Assembly: GCA_022710935.1 (NCBI GenBank)
Contig: JAKLFY010000012.1
Location: forward strand, 45,239 to 109,238
DNA from: Verrucomicrobiota bacterium
GTDB taxonomy: Bacteria; Verrucomicrobiota; Verrucomicrobiia; Limisphaerales; J093
Reading direction: 5' to 3'
Length of the DNA: 64,000 bases
How positions within the stretch are numbered: the first letter of the stretch is position 1; every line of letters begins with the position of its first letter. Below, in pieces: positions 18,889 to 27,582 of this stretch. Made by a program: the position numbers and the translations under genes. Under the pieces are notes generated by a model, which was given only the letters and a program-made list of their open reading frames with translations, made no database searches and was not told the origin of the DNA.

Positions 18889-19563
18889 GTGAACCCTTTT
18901 GACGCCATCATATTCGACATGGACGGTGTGATCGTCGACAGCGAGCCACGCCACGAGCGGGCGTTTCGCGAGATCTTCGACGAGTTGGGCTATGGCGACC
19001 GCCACGGGATGGATTTCGCGGCGTATTACGGGCGCTCGGATCGCGCTTTTTGGCTCGATTTCATCGCCAGACACAAGCCGCACCAGCCGCTCGAGGAGCT
19101 TCTCGCCTTGAAGCAGAACCGGCTCATTGACATTCTCCGACGCGACCAACCGCTTTTCGATGGCCTGCCCGATTTGCTCGAGAGGCTGGCGCCGCGCTAC
19201 ACGCTGGCCGTCGCCTCGGGATCGAATCACCCGGTGATCGAAGAGGTCCTGGCCATGAAACAACTCGGGCGCTTCTTCTCGGTCGTGGTCAGCGTGCAGG
19301 ATGTCCCGCGCGGCAAGCCCGCCCCGGACGTCTTCCTGCGCGCGGCGGAGCTGCTGGCCGTCCCTCCCGTCCGGTGTTGCGTTGTCGAAGACTCCGAGCA
19401 CGGTGTCGAGGCCGCGCGCGCGGCCGGGATGGAGGTCATCGCCATCACCAACACCCTGCCGCCCGAACGCCTGGCAGCCGCAAGCCGCGTCGTCGAGACC
19501 TACGAAGAGATCGAGTCGCTTCTGCTCGAACCGGACGGTGATTCCCATGAACAACGCGATTGA
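18889..19563 (+). CDS. HAD-superfamily phosphatase (subfamily IA, beta-phosphoglucomutase-like)
   Basis: The GTG at 18889 is chosen because the nucleophile motif FDMDGVIVDSEP (Asp10 and Asp12) follows nine residues later, as is usual, and because upstream ATGs lie in repeat DNA. This gives 224 residues. Motif II (VASGSNHP, Ser/Thr) and motif III/IV (GKPAPDVFLRAA, CCVVEDSEHGVEAARAAGM) are present, with a helical cap between motifs I and II. It should be a cytosolic sugar-phosphate or nucleotide phosphatase or phosphoglucomutase; the substrate is unknown. Its end overlaps the purine permease start by 17 bp, and the Dus gene follows, which suggests an operon. Confidence 0.85.
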   Translation: MNPFDAIIFDMDGVIVDSEPRHERAFREIFDELGYGDRHGMDFAAYYGRSDRAFWLDFIARHKPHQPLEELLALKQNRLIDILRRDQPLFDGLPDLLERLAPRYTLAVASGSNHPVIEEVLAMKQLGRFFSVVVSVQDVPRGKPAPDVFLRAAELLAVPPVRCCVVEDSEHGVEAARAAGMEVIAITNTLPPERLAAASRVVETYEEIESLLLEPDGDSHEQRD

Positions 19564-20893
19564 CGAACACGCCACCCCGGGCGCTGCCTGGCATCGGTTC
19601 TTCGACTTCGACGCCCACAAGACCACGCCACGCAAGGAAGCGATGGCGGGCCTGGTCACCTTCATGACCATGGCCTACATCGTCTTCGTCAATCCGGCCA
19701 TGCTCGCCGGCGCAGGTATGTCCAAGGCCGCGGTCGTGACCGCAACGTGCCTGGGCGCCGCGGTGCCGACGCTGCTGATGGGGTTGTGGGCCAAGTACCC
19801 GCTGGCGTTGGCGAGCGGCATGGGGTTGAACGCCGCCCTGGTCATGCAGGCTTCCCAGCCCGGTATGACCTGGCAGACCATGATGGGCGTCGTCGTCGTC
19901 GAAGGCGCCCTGGTCACCCTCCTGGTCTTGACGGGCGTGCGCGAGCAGGTGATGCAGGCGATCCCGATGAATCTCAAGCGCGCCATCGGCATCGGCATCG
20001 GCATCTTCATCGCTTTCCTCGGACTCCAGCAAATGGGCTGGGTGGCCAAAGGCCCGGGCGGCGCCTTCCTGGCGCCGGGCAACTTTAAACTGCTCCCCAC
20101 GCTCATCGCCAGCGCCGGCCTCGCTCTCACCATGACCCTGCTCGCGTTCCGAGTTCGCGGCGCCATTCTCTGGGGCATCCTCGGCACGGCCGCGCTCGCC
20201 TGGCTCTCGGACCGGCTCGTCTCGAGCGGGCCCGCGCTTGTGGCAGTGCCCGGACAGTTGGTGGCGACCCCCGAGTTCGCCACGTTCGGCGCGGCCGATC
20301 TTGTGGGAGCTCTCAAACCAGCCCTCTGGGGTGTGATCTTCGCTTTTCTCATCACCGATTTCTTCGACACGATGGGCACGGTGATCGCCGTCGGGACGCA
20401 AGGCGGCTACATGGACGCCCAGGGCCAACTGCCCCGCCTCAAGCGCGTCCTGGTGGTGGATTCGCTCGCCGCGGCCTGGGGCGGCCTCTGCGGAGCCAGT
20501 TCCGTCACCACCTACATCGAAAGCGCCGCCGGCGTGAGTGCGGGCGGGCGAACCGGGTTCGTGTCGGTGGTTGTGGCCGCGCTCTTTCTCTTGGCCATGT
20601 TCTTCGCCCCCGTCATCGGGGCGGTCCCGGCCATCGCCACGGCACCCGCCTTGGTCGTGGTCGGCTTTCTGATGATGAGTCTGGTGCGGGAAATGGACCT
20701 CGAAACCCCCGACGAAGGAATCCCGGCCTTTCTGACCCTGCTGCTGATCCCGATGACGCAAAGCATCTCCTGCGGGATTGGCGTCGGGTTCATCGCGACC
20801 GTGGTGGTCAAGGTGCTCGGCGGCAAAGGGCGCCAGGTGTCTCCCTGGCTCTACGGGATTGCCCTCCTCTTCGTCCTCCATTTTGCGTTGTAG
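19547..20893 (+). CDS. NCS2-family purine permease (AzgA/GhxP-like)
   Basis: The product has 448 residues from ATG 19547, inside the end of the HAD gene. The N-terminus RKEAMAGLVTFMTMAYIVFVNPAML is characteristic of the AzgA branch (adenine, guanine, hypoxanthine), and LASGMGLNAAL and FFDTMGTVIAVGTQ match the conserved TM3 and TM8/9 regions. About 12-14 helices are visible. It should take up purine bases by proton symport at the inner membrane. Together with the secreted nucleoside hydrolase at 14 kb it could form a salvage route, though the two genes are not in one operon. Confidence 0.9.
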   Translation: MNNAIDEHATPGAAWHRFFDFDAHKTTPRKEAMAGLVTFMTMAYIVFVNPAMLAGAGMSKAAVVTATCLGAAVPTLLMGLWAKYPLALASGMGLNAALVMQASQPGMTWQTMMGVVVVEGALVTLLVLTGVREQVMQAIPMNLKRAIGIGIGIFIAFLGLQQMGWVAKGPGGAFLAPGNFKLLPTLIASAGLALTMTLLAFRVRGAILWGILGTAALAWLSDRLVSSGPALVAVPGQLVATPEFATFGAADLVGALKPALWGVIFAFLITDFFDTMGTVIAVGTQGGYMDAQGQLPRLKRVLVVDSLAAAWGGLCGASSVTTYIESAAGVSAGGRTGFVSVVVAALFLLAMFFAPVIGAVPAIATAPALVVVGFLMMSLVREMDLETPDEGIPAFLTLLLIPMTQSISCGIGVGFIATVVVKVLGGKGRQVSPWLYGIALLFVLHFAL

Positions 20894-20900
20894 AAAGCCC

Positions 20901-22004
20901 ATGTTGCAGCTCGGCGCGCTCGAACTGGCTTCGAATCTGTTCCTGTCTCCTTTGGCGGGATACACCAACCTGCCGTTTCGCCTGACGATCCGGGAACTGG
21001 GCGGCCTCGGTCTCTGCACAACCGAACTCGTCAACGCCCGCTCCCTGATCGAGAAACGCGATAAGGCGCTCAAGCTCATCGAGTCCAACGAACGCGACCG
21101 CCCCCTGGCCGTCCAGCTCTTCGGCGCCGTGCCCGAAGAAATGCGCGACGCCGCCCAACGCCTCGAAGCGATGGGCGCCGACTCGATCGACATCAACATG
21201 GGATGCCCCGCGCGCAAGGTCTGCCGCGTGGGAGGCGGGTCCGCCATGATGTCCGAGCTCTCGAGGACCGCCGCGCTCGCGCAGGGGATCGTCCGCGCCG
21301 TGCGCATCCCGGTCACCGCGAAAATGCGGCTGGGCTGGGATGAGGCGAATCTGACGGCGCCCGAACTGGCCCGCGCCCTCGAAGACGCCGGCGTGTCCGC
21401 CGTTTTCATCCATGGCCGCACGCGCGAACAAGGCTATGGCGGATGTGTCAACCTCGCGGGCATCCGGGCGGTTGTCGATGCCGTCCGCAGGATCGCGGTC
21501 ATCGGAAACGGCGATGTGACCACACCGCAGGCCGCCAGACGCATGCTCGAGGAGACCGGCTGCGCGGGCGTCAGCATCGGACGGGGCGCATTCTACAATC
21601 CCTGGATCTTCCGCCAGACTGAGGCCTTCCTTGCGTCGGGCGAGCTGCCGCCCGAACCGCCGTTCGAGGAGCGGGTCCGGGTCATGTGCCGGCACCTCGA
21701 CCTGATGATCGAGGTCTTCGGCGAAACGCACGGGTGCAGGATGTTCCGCAAGGTCGCGCCGTGGTACGCGAAACGCCTCGGACCGGCCGTCGAGTTCAGG
21801 AGACGCGTGTCGTCCCTGTCGCGGCGCGCTCAGTTTGACGAGATCCTTGCCGAGTATCGGACCTGGCGCGCCCAGTTCCTGGACGATCGTGGCGAACTGC
21901 TGCCCCGCTTCGCCCCGACGCCCTCGAACCCCTCCTTCATGACCGGGAAACCCGCGGCGCCATCCGCCATCCCGACCCCTCGAGGCCCGGTCGAGACGTG
22001 GTGA
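20901..22004 (+). CDS. tRNA-dihydrouridine synthase (DusB-like)
   Basis: The product has 367 residues and starts 7 bp after the permease stop. The FMN-binding barrel start LFLSPLAGYTNLPFR and the active-site segment DINMGCPARKV with catalytic Cys102 are intact. VTAKMRLGW, IHGRTREQGY and VIGNGDVTTP are further Dus signatures. It reduces uridine to dihydrouridine in the tRNA D-loop using NADPH and FMN. A C-terminal helical tRNA-binding part follows, then a short Pro-rich tail. It is last gene of the HAD-permease-Dus cluster. Subfamily (B against other Dus) is judged by motif only. Confidence 0.9.
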   Translation: MLQLGALELASNLFLSPLAGYTNLPFRLTIRELGGLGLCTTELVNARSLIEKRDKALKLIESNERDRPLAVQLFGAVPEEMRDAAQRLEAMGADSIDINMGCPARKVCRVGGGSAMMSELSRTAALAQGIVRAVRIPVTAKMRLGWDEANLTAPELARALEDAGVSAVFIHGRTREQGYGGCVNLAGIRAVVDAVRRIAVIGNGDVTTPQAARRMLEETGCAGVSIGRGAFYNPWIFRQTEAFLASGELPPEPPFEERVRVMCRHLDLMIEVFGETHGCRMFRKVAPWYAKRLGPAVEFRRRVSSLSRRAQFDEILAEYRTWRAQFLDDRGELLPRFAPTPSNPSFMTGKPAAPSAIPTPRGPVETW

Positions 22005-22232
22005 CAACACTCCATTGGACCGCGCGGATGCAGCAGATGTGGTCGCACCGGTTGTCGGTGGCAGTCTCCGCAACGCCTTGTGCGGTAGGCGGCGTTCCCT
22101 CATGCTCACCCGCCACGAAGAAGCGCCCAAACCACTCGCTGTTGTCCACGCGGAGAGCTTCCCGCGCCTGCGATGGGGCCTCGCCAGCACGCTGCATCCC
22201 CCGTTGGATTTGCACTTCAAGTCCCAGGTCAG

Positions 22233-23021
22233 TTACGGCTCGGCCACGGGGATCTTGAAAAAACACTGCCAATCACCGTAAGCCGAGCCGAGTGACACGC
22301 GGCGGCCCTGGCACCATTCGACGTGTCCGTCCTCGAAGGTGAAGTTGCCGCCCTGGGGCGCGCCGCCGGCGCCGCGATGCACCGCCGTAAACACCTGTCT
22401 GCCTTCGTAGTCCGTGGTCCAGCGCAGCCGCGCATCATAGATGTTGGTGCACTTCGGGCCCACGGCTTGCAGGCGGTCGATCAGGATCGGGGCCGACGCG
22501 TAAGGCCCGTTGAGTTTCTTGCGGAAAAACCACTCGGCGGTGCCCTGGGCGTAGCTGCTGACGTCGGGATCACCCGTGCGGCGGCCGGGCAAATAGAAGT
22601 AGCCCATCAACTGCAGGCCGGTGTCCGACGTGATCATACCGCGTTCAGCGACCCGATGCCAGACGTCGGTCGGACAAAACAGCACGTCGTTTTGCGCGCG
22701 TTCAGACTTCGCGGTCGTGCGCTGGTTGCGGATGAGGTAGAGATTCCAAAAGTTGCTCATCGACGGCGTCATCCAACTGAAGCCCCACCCATCGCGGTTG
22801 TCAGGGAATGCGTTGTCGAAGTCGTTGGCATAGAGACTGACCGCCAATCCCCATTGTTTGCCGTTGCTGGCGCACAGGGATTTGTGCGCTTGAGCCTTCG
22901 CTTTGGCCAGGGCCGGAAGCAGCATCGAGGCCAGAATCGCGATGATGGCAATGACCACCAACAACTCGATCAAGGTAAACGCCCCACCGCCCGCCCTGCG
23001 TGCCGTAGCCTTGGCTTTCAT
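22233..23021 (-). CDS. Pseudopilin-like secreted protein (prepilin-type N-terminus)
   Basis: The product has 262 residues from ATG 23021. A short basic leader (RRAGGGA) precedes [20 protein letters not shown]; Glu19 is the conserved Glu+5 of type IV prepilins, and cleavage is predicted before Phe15. The remainder is a globular domain, with NDNAFP-like and [11 protein letters not shown] segments typical of the large family expanded in Verrucomicrobia and Planctomycetes. Members are assumed to be exported through a type II/IV pilus-like system; individual roles are unknown. A related gene lies 318 bp upstream in the same direction, but identity between the globular parts is low. Confidence 0.85.
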   Translation of the reverse strand: MKAKATARRAGGGAFTLIELLVVIAIIAILASMLLPALAKAKAQAHKSLCASNGKQWGLAVSLYANDFDNAFPDNRDGWGFSWMTPSMSNFWNLYLIRNQRTTAKSERAQNDVLFCPTDVWHRVAERGMITSDTGLQLMGYFYLPGRRTGDPDVSSYAQGTAEWFFRKKLNGPYASAPILIDRLQAVGPKCTNIYDARLRWTTDYEGRQVFTAVHRGAGGAPQGGNFTFEDGHVEWCQGRRVSLGSAYGDWQCFFKIPVAEP

Positions 23022-23339
23022 CGGATGAAGTCTTGCACTGTCTTGAGATGTGTTTCTGGAATCGGAAGCTAATCTGCCACCGGAACTGCAGTTCGGCAAG
23101 GGCGGCACTTTGGCCAGTCGAATGCCTCGCGTTTTCTCAGTGAGGATCTGTGCGAAACAGAAGTAATAGGCGTGACGGCAAGACTTCACTTGATTGCCCC
23201 AAGCCTGGGTTTGCAGGATTCCCGGCTGGTCACGTGATCCGAATCACCGAAGACGGCGACCCGTAGCGGGCGGCTCGGACGGGCCAGACCAAATGTCCAA
23301 AAGAAAAGACCTGACCTTCTGGATGCGCAGCACGGAGGG
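23022..23339. other. Gap between two pseudopilin-like genes
   Basis: It is 318 bp and more AT-rich than its surroundings. It presumably carries the promoter of the downstream pseudopilin gene. No repeat, RNA or additional gene is recognised. Confidence 0.4.
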
Positions 23340-24119
23340 TCAGGGAGTCGGCTGGTAGTACCAGTCGAGGCGACCTTCTTTGCCGGTGGACATCTCCTTC
23401 CATGGGCCGAGGCTCACGTGGCCGTCGACCCAGGCGTAGTAGCCGCCTTTGCCGTGCCGGACGTAAGGGTAATCTCGGGTGACGCTGGGAGGGTCGATGT
23501 AGCCGTAATCCCACCAATTGATGCCGGGCCCCGGATCGAGGCTATCGCCGTTCATCGCGGTCTCCACCGGCTTGGTGACGATGGAGATTGTCTGTCGGGC
23601 GAGTTTCTTGTCTGAGTTTTCCGGCGTATAGCCCAGGTAAGCCCAGTTGTGTCCGTAACCACCGTAACCTTCAAAGCCCGGAATGTTCTTGGGGATCGAC
23701 TTGTCGATCTTGGCGGTGGGGCAGACGACCACCTTGCCCTTGGCAACCAGAGTCTCATAGTTCGTCTCTGCGCGGGCGATGTACACGCTGATCTCCTGGA
23801 ACCAGCGGCTCGGCGCCACCCAACCCGCGCCCATGGATGGCTCCGGCTGGCCGGCCACCGGCAGGTAGTCCGCGTTGTCATCCACGTACAAGAGATAGCC
23901 CAGGACAATCTGTTTCTCGTTGCTGGTGCACTTGATGGCTTTAGCTTTCTCCTTGGCCCGCCCCAGGGCGGGCAGGAGCAGACCCGCCAGGATGGCGATC
24001 ACCGCGATGACCACCAGCAACTCGATCAGCGTGAAGCCGCGGCGCCGGCGCCAAGCGCCGAGGTCCCGCGTCTTCGGCGGCGCACGGTGCCACGCAGGAG
24101 CGCAATCGAGGTCTGGCAT
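23340..24119 (-). CDS. Pseudopilin-like secreted protein (prepilin-type N-terminus, DG C-terminus)
   Basis: The product has 259 residues. Leader RRRRG is followed by [20 protein letters not shown]; cleavage is predicted after Gly28, and Glu33 is Glu+5. The C-terminal part has [14 protein letters not shown], matching the H-X9-DG class that is abundant in this phylum. The long 28-residue leader suggests the true start could be internal, but no better in-frame Met precedes the basic stretch. It is expected to be processed by a prepilin peptidase and placed in a pseudopilus or on the surface. Confidence 0.85.
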   Translation of the reverse strand: MPDLDCAPAWHRAPPKTRDLGAWRRRRGFTLIELLVVIAVIAILAGLLLPALGRAKEKAKAIKCTSNEKQIVLGYLLYVDDNADYLPVAGQPEPSMGAGWVAPSRWFQEISVYIARAETNYETLVAKGKVVVCPTAKIDKSIPKNIPGFEGYGGYGHNWAYLGYTPENSDKKLARQTISIVTKPVETAMNGDSLDPGPGINWWDYGYIDPPSVTRDYPYVRHGKGGYYAWVDGHVSLGPWKEMSTGKEGRLDWYYQPTP

Positions 24120-24282
24120 GGACCAACGGTACTCTCCGTTTATGGGCGCGCAATGCGGAAAACCCGTGTCGCCACCCCGGGAGGGACGGAGGGCGTCCTT
24201 CCCTTCAGACGGCCTGGCCGCCGGAGTGTGGCGCGCTCCGACGGCCTGCGTCCGATCCTGAGGCGTCGGTCCGCGACAATTG

Positions 24283-24471
24283 CGTCACGCGGAAGTCCTG
24301 CTGGGCATGGTCCGCCGGGACGGTGTAGGAATTGCCCGTGGGCTGGGGGGTGACATTGCCCCACGCGCCTGTCGCGGTGGGAGCCGACTGGAGCGTGCCT
24401 TCCCCAGTCCAGGGGACGACGATGTTGCCGCCTTGGAGGGAGGCGGATCCGGTCAATCCCGGTCCAGCAAG
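24283..24471 (-). pseudogene. Remnant of the C-terminus of a secreted protein
   Basis: A - strand frame here reads GGNIVVPWTGEGTLQSAPTA and then GNSYTVPADHAQQDFRV. This pattern (strand, TLQSA, TxTGxW, YTV, FRV) is the common C-terminal beta domain of large secreted proteins in Verrucomicrobia. No upstream part exists: the block starts within the end of the cupin gene in another frame. It is best read as a gene fragment left after deletion. Confidence 0.5.
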
Positions 24472-24830
24472 GTCGTCTCGTCGGGCACGTTGGGCACCAC
24501 ACAGAGGAACTCGAAGGCCTCGTTTCCCTCGGTCTTGTACCAATGCGGCCAACCCTGTGGGATGAAGACCACATCGCCGCTCTGGACGTCATAGACCTTG
24601 TCGCCAATGCCCACCTTCGCGCGGCCGCGCACGACGTATTGGCCGTGCTCGACTCGGTTCGTGTGTTTGGGCATGCTGCCACCCGGTTCGATGACGAATC
24701 GCCGGAGGAGGAAGTGGGGTGCGACGTCGGGTCCGATGAGCATCTGCATCGAGATGCCGACCCCGGTCGACACGACTCGGCGCGCCACATCATCCGCTCG
24801 CTGAACGATCGCATTCGGTTTGCTGTTCAT
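24453..24830 (-). CDS. Small cupin-domain protein
   Basis: The product has 125 residues from ATG 24830. The cupin beta-barrel is clear: PGGSMPKHTNRVEHGQYVV (motif 1 with His, Glu, His) and GDVVFIPQGWPHWYK (motif 2 with His). These residues can bind one metal ion. The protein is cytosolic and may be a small-molecule sensor or enzyme; the substrate cannot be inferred. It stands alone on the - strand. Its last codons overlap the remnant described at 24283-24471, so the C-terminus may have been reshaped. Confidence 0.8.
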   Translation of the reverse strand: MNSKPNAIVQRADDVARRVVSTGVGISMQMLIGPDVAPHFLLRRFVIEPGGSMPKHTNRVEHGQYVVRGRAKVGIGDKVYDVQSGDVVFIPQGWPHWYKTEGNEAFEFLCVVPNVPDETTLLDRD

Positions 24831-25005
24831 GTCTTGGTGAATGCTCCTCAGATGGAGGAGGGCTGTCGAGTGCGAACTCGGATTCAGAGACATCCATCGG
24901 AGACTTGGGCCGTAGGCCCGCGACCGCTGGTCATGGGAGAAGAATGGCCACAAAGAGGCACAAAGAAACGCCAAGACGCCAAGACGCCAAGGCGCAAAGC
25001 AGGAC

Positions 25006-25075
25006 CCCTCATGAAGCAGGACGGCACATGAAGGGAAAGGCAGGGAATCACATGTGGTTCATGATCCGCCCCGCG
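25006..25075 (+). repeat. 70-bp direct repeat (copy 1) flanking the LRR gene
   Basis: The core CATGAAGGGAAAGGCAGGGA and the tail TGTGGTTCATGATCCG recur at 26998-27068 in the same orientation. The two copies enclose the BspA-like gene and a tandem repeat. The 5' flank (24952-25000) has short CCAAGACG-type repeats with inverted counterparts at 51717-51745. Confidence 0.85.
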
Positions 25076-25166
25076 GCATTGAGGCATTGAGCCCAACGCG
25101 GCCCTTCGACTGACTGCTGCCGTAGTAGGGTCTTCGGGTCGTCCGGCACCGCTACGGCTCAAACCG

Positions 25167-25259
25167 AGTCAGCATAGAGTCAGCATAGTCCGCATAGAGT
25201 CAGCATAGTCCGCATAGAGTCAGCATAGTCCGCATAGAGTCAGCATGGATTCAGCATAG
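25167..25259 (+). repeat. Tandem array of a 20-bp unit
   Basis: Unit AGTCAGCATAGTCCGCATAG occurs three times in full (25178-25237), with partial or diverged units on both sides. Spacing is contiguous, without spacers, so this is not CRISPR. The whole gap 24831-25586 holds only this array, the 70-bp repeat, and roughly 330 bp before the LRR gene in which I see nothing. Confidence 0.9.
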
Positions 25260-25586
25260 AAGGGTCGGGGCAGGGGCATTCACTGCAAAATGTTTCGATG
25301 CGCAGTGGACGGAGAAATGCCCCTGCGCTCGGTTGGCGACAACTGTTGATGGCCACTGCAAGCCGTTCCGCCGCAGCCGCTTCATGCCAAGGCAGGCTCT
25401 TCCTCTTGCACCGTGCCTGGGTCTCTTGCTGCTTGTCCTGGCGCTTGAAAAGCACGTGGCAGACAGTCGGCTACTCAAGACTAGCATACCCGATGCTTTG
25501 GCTTCCGAGCAAAGCCAAACATCGATCCCGCGGTCCGCCGAGAGATAGCCGCAGGCAGGCAGAGAGAAGCATGGAGTCATACTGTT

Positions 25587-26837
25587 ATGAAGACACGAGA
25601 CGCGAGCAAGAGGTCAACGAACCCGAACAACACGCCAACCAATCATTCACGCCACCACGCCGGCAGGCTTCTGCCGCTGCTGCTCTTGATTCTGTCGGCC
25701 ACGGTGCGTGGGGCCCACTTCAACTACAGCGTCAGTGAGGGTAAGGTCACCATCACCAAGTACACCGGACCAGGTGGTGCTGTGACCATCCCGGACACCA
25801 TCGAGAGCCTGCCGGTCACCGGCATCGGTGAGTATGCGTTTTCCAACTGCGCGCGCCTGACCAGCATCACGATAGGCAACGGCGTCACCAGCATCGGGGA
25901 CGGCGCGTTCAACGGCTGCGCCGGCCTGACCAGCATCACGATCCCCGACAGCGTCACCAGCATCGGGGACAACGCCTTCCAGGGTTGCACCGGCCTGACC
26001 GCCGTCATGATCGGCAACGGCGTCACCAGCATCGGCGGGTCGGCGTTCCAGGGTTGCACCAACCTGGTCAGCGTCACGATCCCCGACAGCGTCACCAGCA
26101 TTGGGGCCGAGGCGTTCCGCGGTTGTACGAGCCTGACCAGCATCGGAATCCCGAGCAGCGTGACCGAGTGGGGAAGGGTGAGAAGGTGTTACTTTGGTGG
26201 TTTCCCTGATAGCGCACCCTTCGCTGACTGCATAGCCCTGACCACGGTCACGATAGACGACGGCGTCCAGTTGATTCCCGACCATGCGTTCTCCGGCTGC
26301 ACCAGCCTGACCACCATCACGATTCCCGACAGCGTAACCAGCATCGGGGACTACGCGTTCGCAAGCTGCACCAACCTGACCACCGTGACGATCGGGAACA
26401 GAGTCACGAGCATCTCGGGATCGGCGTTCGGGGACTACGACGTCGTGTTCTGCACCGGTCTAGAGAGCGTCTACTTCCGGGGTGACGCGCCGGAAGACAG
26501 TTGGGCGTTCTGGGAGTGTCCGGCGACGATCTACTACCTGCCTGGAACCGTTGGTTGGGAAACGACCTTTAGCGCTCGCCCGACTGCCCCGTGGGTCCTT
26601 CCCAATCCCGTGATCTTGGGCTTCGGTCCCAGCTTCGGTGTGCACACGAATCAGTTTGGCTTCATCATCTCCTGGGCAACGAATGACATCCCGGTCGCCG
26701 TGGAAGCCTGTACGGATCCGACGCAGTCGGTCTGGGCGCCGGTGGGAAGTGTTACTTTAAGGAACGGCTCAGCGTACTTCAGCGACGCCGACTGGGCGAA
26801 CCACCCGGCTCGGTTCTATCGCGTCCGGTCGGAATGA
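25587..26837 (+). CDS. Secreted BspA-type leucine-rich repeat protein
   Basis: The product has 416 residues. A hydrophobic signal (RLLPLLLLILSATVRG) is followed by FNYSVSEGKVTITKYTG and about nine LRR_5 units with the pattern C-LTSITIPDSVTSIGDNAF (about residues 65-300), among the most regular repeats in the window. One unit is disrupted around residues 190-215 by an insertion (EWGRVRRCYFGGFPD). A C-terminal beta domain ends with ARFYRVRSE, the usual ending of secreted proteins in this phylum. BspA-like proteins mediate adhesion and surface interactions. Direct 70-bp repeats flank the gene, so it may have been mobilised or be prone to deletion. Confidence 0.85.
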   Translation: MKTRDASKRSTNPNNTPTNHSRHHAGRLLPLLLLILSATVRGAHFNYSVSEGKVTITKYTGPGGAVTIPDTIESLPVTGIGEYAFSNCARLTSITIGNGVTSIGDGAFNGCAGLTSITIPDSVTSIGDNAFQGCTGLTAVMIGNGVTSIGGSAFQGCTNLVSVTIPDSVTSIGAEAFRGCTSLTSIGIPSSVTEWGRVRRCYFGGFPDSAPFADCIALTTVTIDDGVQLIPDHAFSGCTSLTTITIPDSVTSIGDYAFASCTNLTTVTIGNRVTSISGSAFGDYDVVFCTGLESVYFRGDAPEDSWAFWECPATIYYLPGTVGWETTFSARPTAPWVLPNPVILGFGPSFGVHTNQFGFIISWATNDIPVAVEACTDPTQSVWAPVGSVTLRNGSAYFSDADWANHPARFYRVRSE

Positions 26838-26997
26838 CGCGCAGCACGCCGCCACAATCTCCCGCAGGTACCCGCCGGCGTGCCGCTTGATGTGGCCGGT
26901 GGTCACGTTGAGGATCAGGTACCCGGTTGGGATGGTGCCCGTGGCCGGATCATTCGTCACCGCCTCGGACCTGATCCGAATTGAGGTCCGGCCCCAA

Positions 26998-27068
26998 CCC
27001 CCTCATGAAGCAGGACGGAACATGAAGGGAAAGGCAGGGATCATCTGTGGTTCATGATCCGCTCCGCG
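26998..27068 (+). repeat. 70-bp direct repeat (copy 2) flanking the LRR gene
   Basis: It matches 25006-25075 over almost its whole length. Distance between copies is about 2.0 kb. Confidence 0.85.
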
Positions 27069-27582
27069 TGAATACTCAACCGCGAATGCGAGTGAATACA
27101 CGCGAATGGGGCGACCGGAACAGCGCCGGAATCGGCCACAGCGCGGCTCGATTCGCGTCCATTCGGAAAGCGCCAAGAAAGTCTGGTGGTTCTTGTTAAC
27201 TGCAACGTGTTAATCATGGTAAACGGTCGAAAGCCATGCAGCCGACCCTTAAGCGGGTGGGAACGATCCTGTCCGTTGAAGCTGGGGAAGGTGAACGCGC
27301 GAGCCGTAGCGTCCCGCGAACTCGGTTCGGCCTCGTTACGCAAGAGTGGGAGTGGCCAGCCTGCCGAATGTGGTGAAGCCTGCACGGGCGGGGAAGAGTC
27401 GATCAGATGCACCCGTCTGACTCCCCGGAAAAGGCAATGGGGTCGCATCTAAATAGTTGACATATGGAAGACCTCAGGCATGAATACCATCCATTGGCGG
27501 ACATCGCAGCAGGCGCACAATGGAAGCCGTGCCCGGAACGCGGGAGGACATACGCGGCCGACACCCAAAAAATGCTGTGTGG
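27069..27582. other. Gene-free stretch between LRR and patatin genes
   Basis: It includes a block with short GCGAATG-type repeats (27071-27110) and a 200-bp region (27220-27420) with several possible stems that looks RNA-like, but I recognise no RNA family. Frames on both strands here have no homology I can name and poor codon usage. Confidence 0.35.

Noticed and set aside
22015..22281. Short + strand frame after the Dus gene
   Set aside because: No homology or ribosome binding site; it runs into the end of the pseudopilin gene on the other strand.
25167..25259. Tandem repeats that could suggest CRISPR
   Set aside because: Units are contiguous without spacers of constant length, and no cas genes are present.
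26769..26960. Small - strand frame at the end of the LRR gene (GYLILNVTTGHIKRHAGGYL)
   Set aside because: It partly overlaps the LRR gene, has no start context and no family I can name; it could be a remnant but evidence is too weak.
27186..27452. 88-codon + strand frame
   Set aside because: Codon use and composition look non-coding, and the region contains repeat-like DNA.
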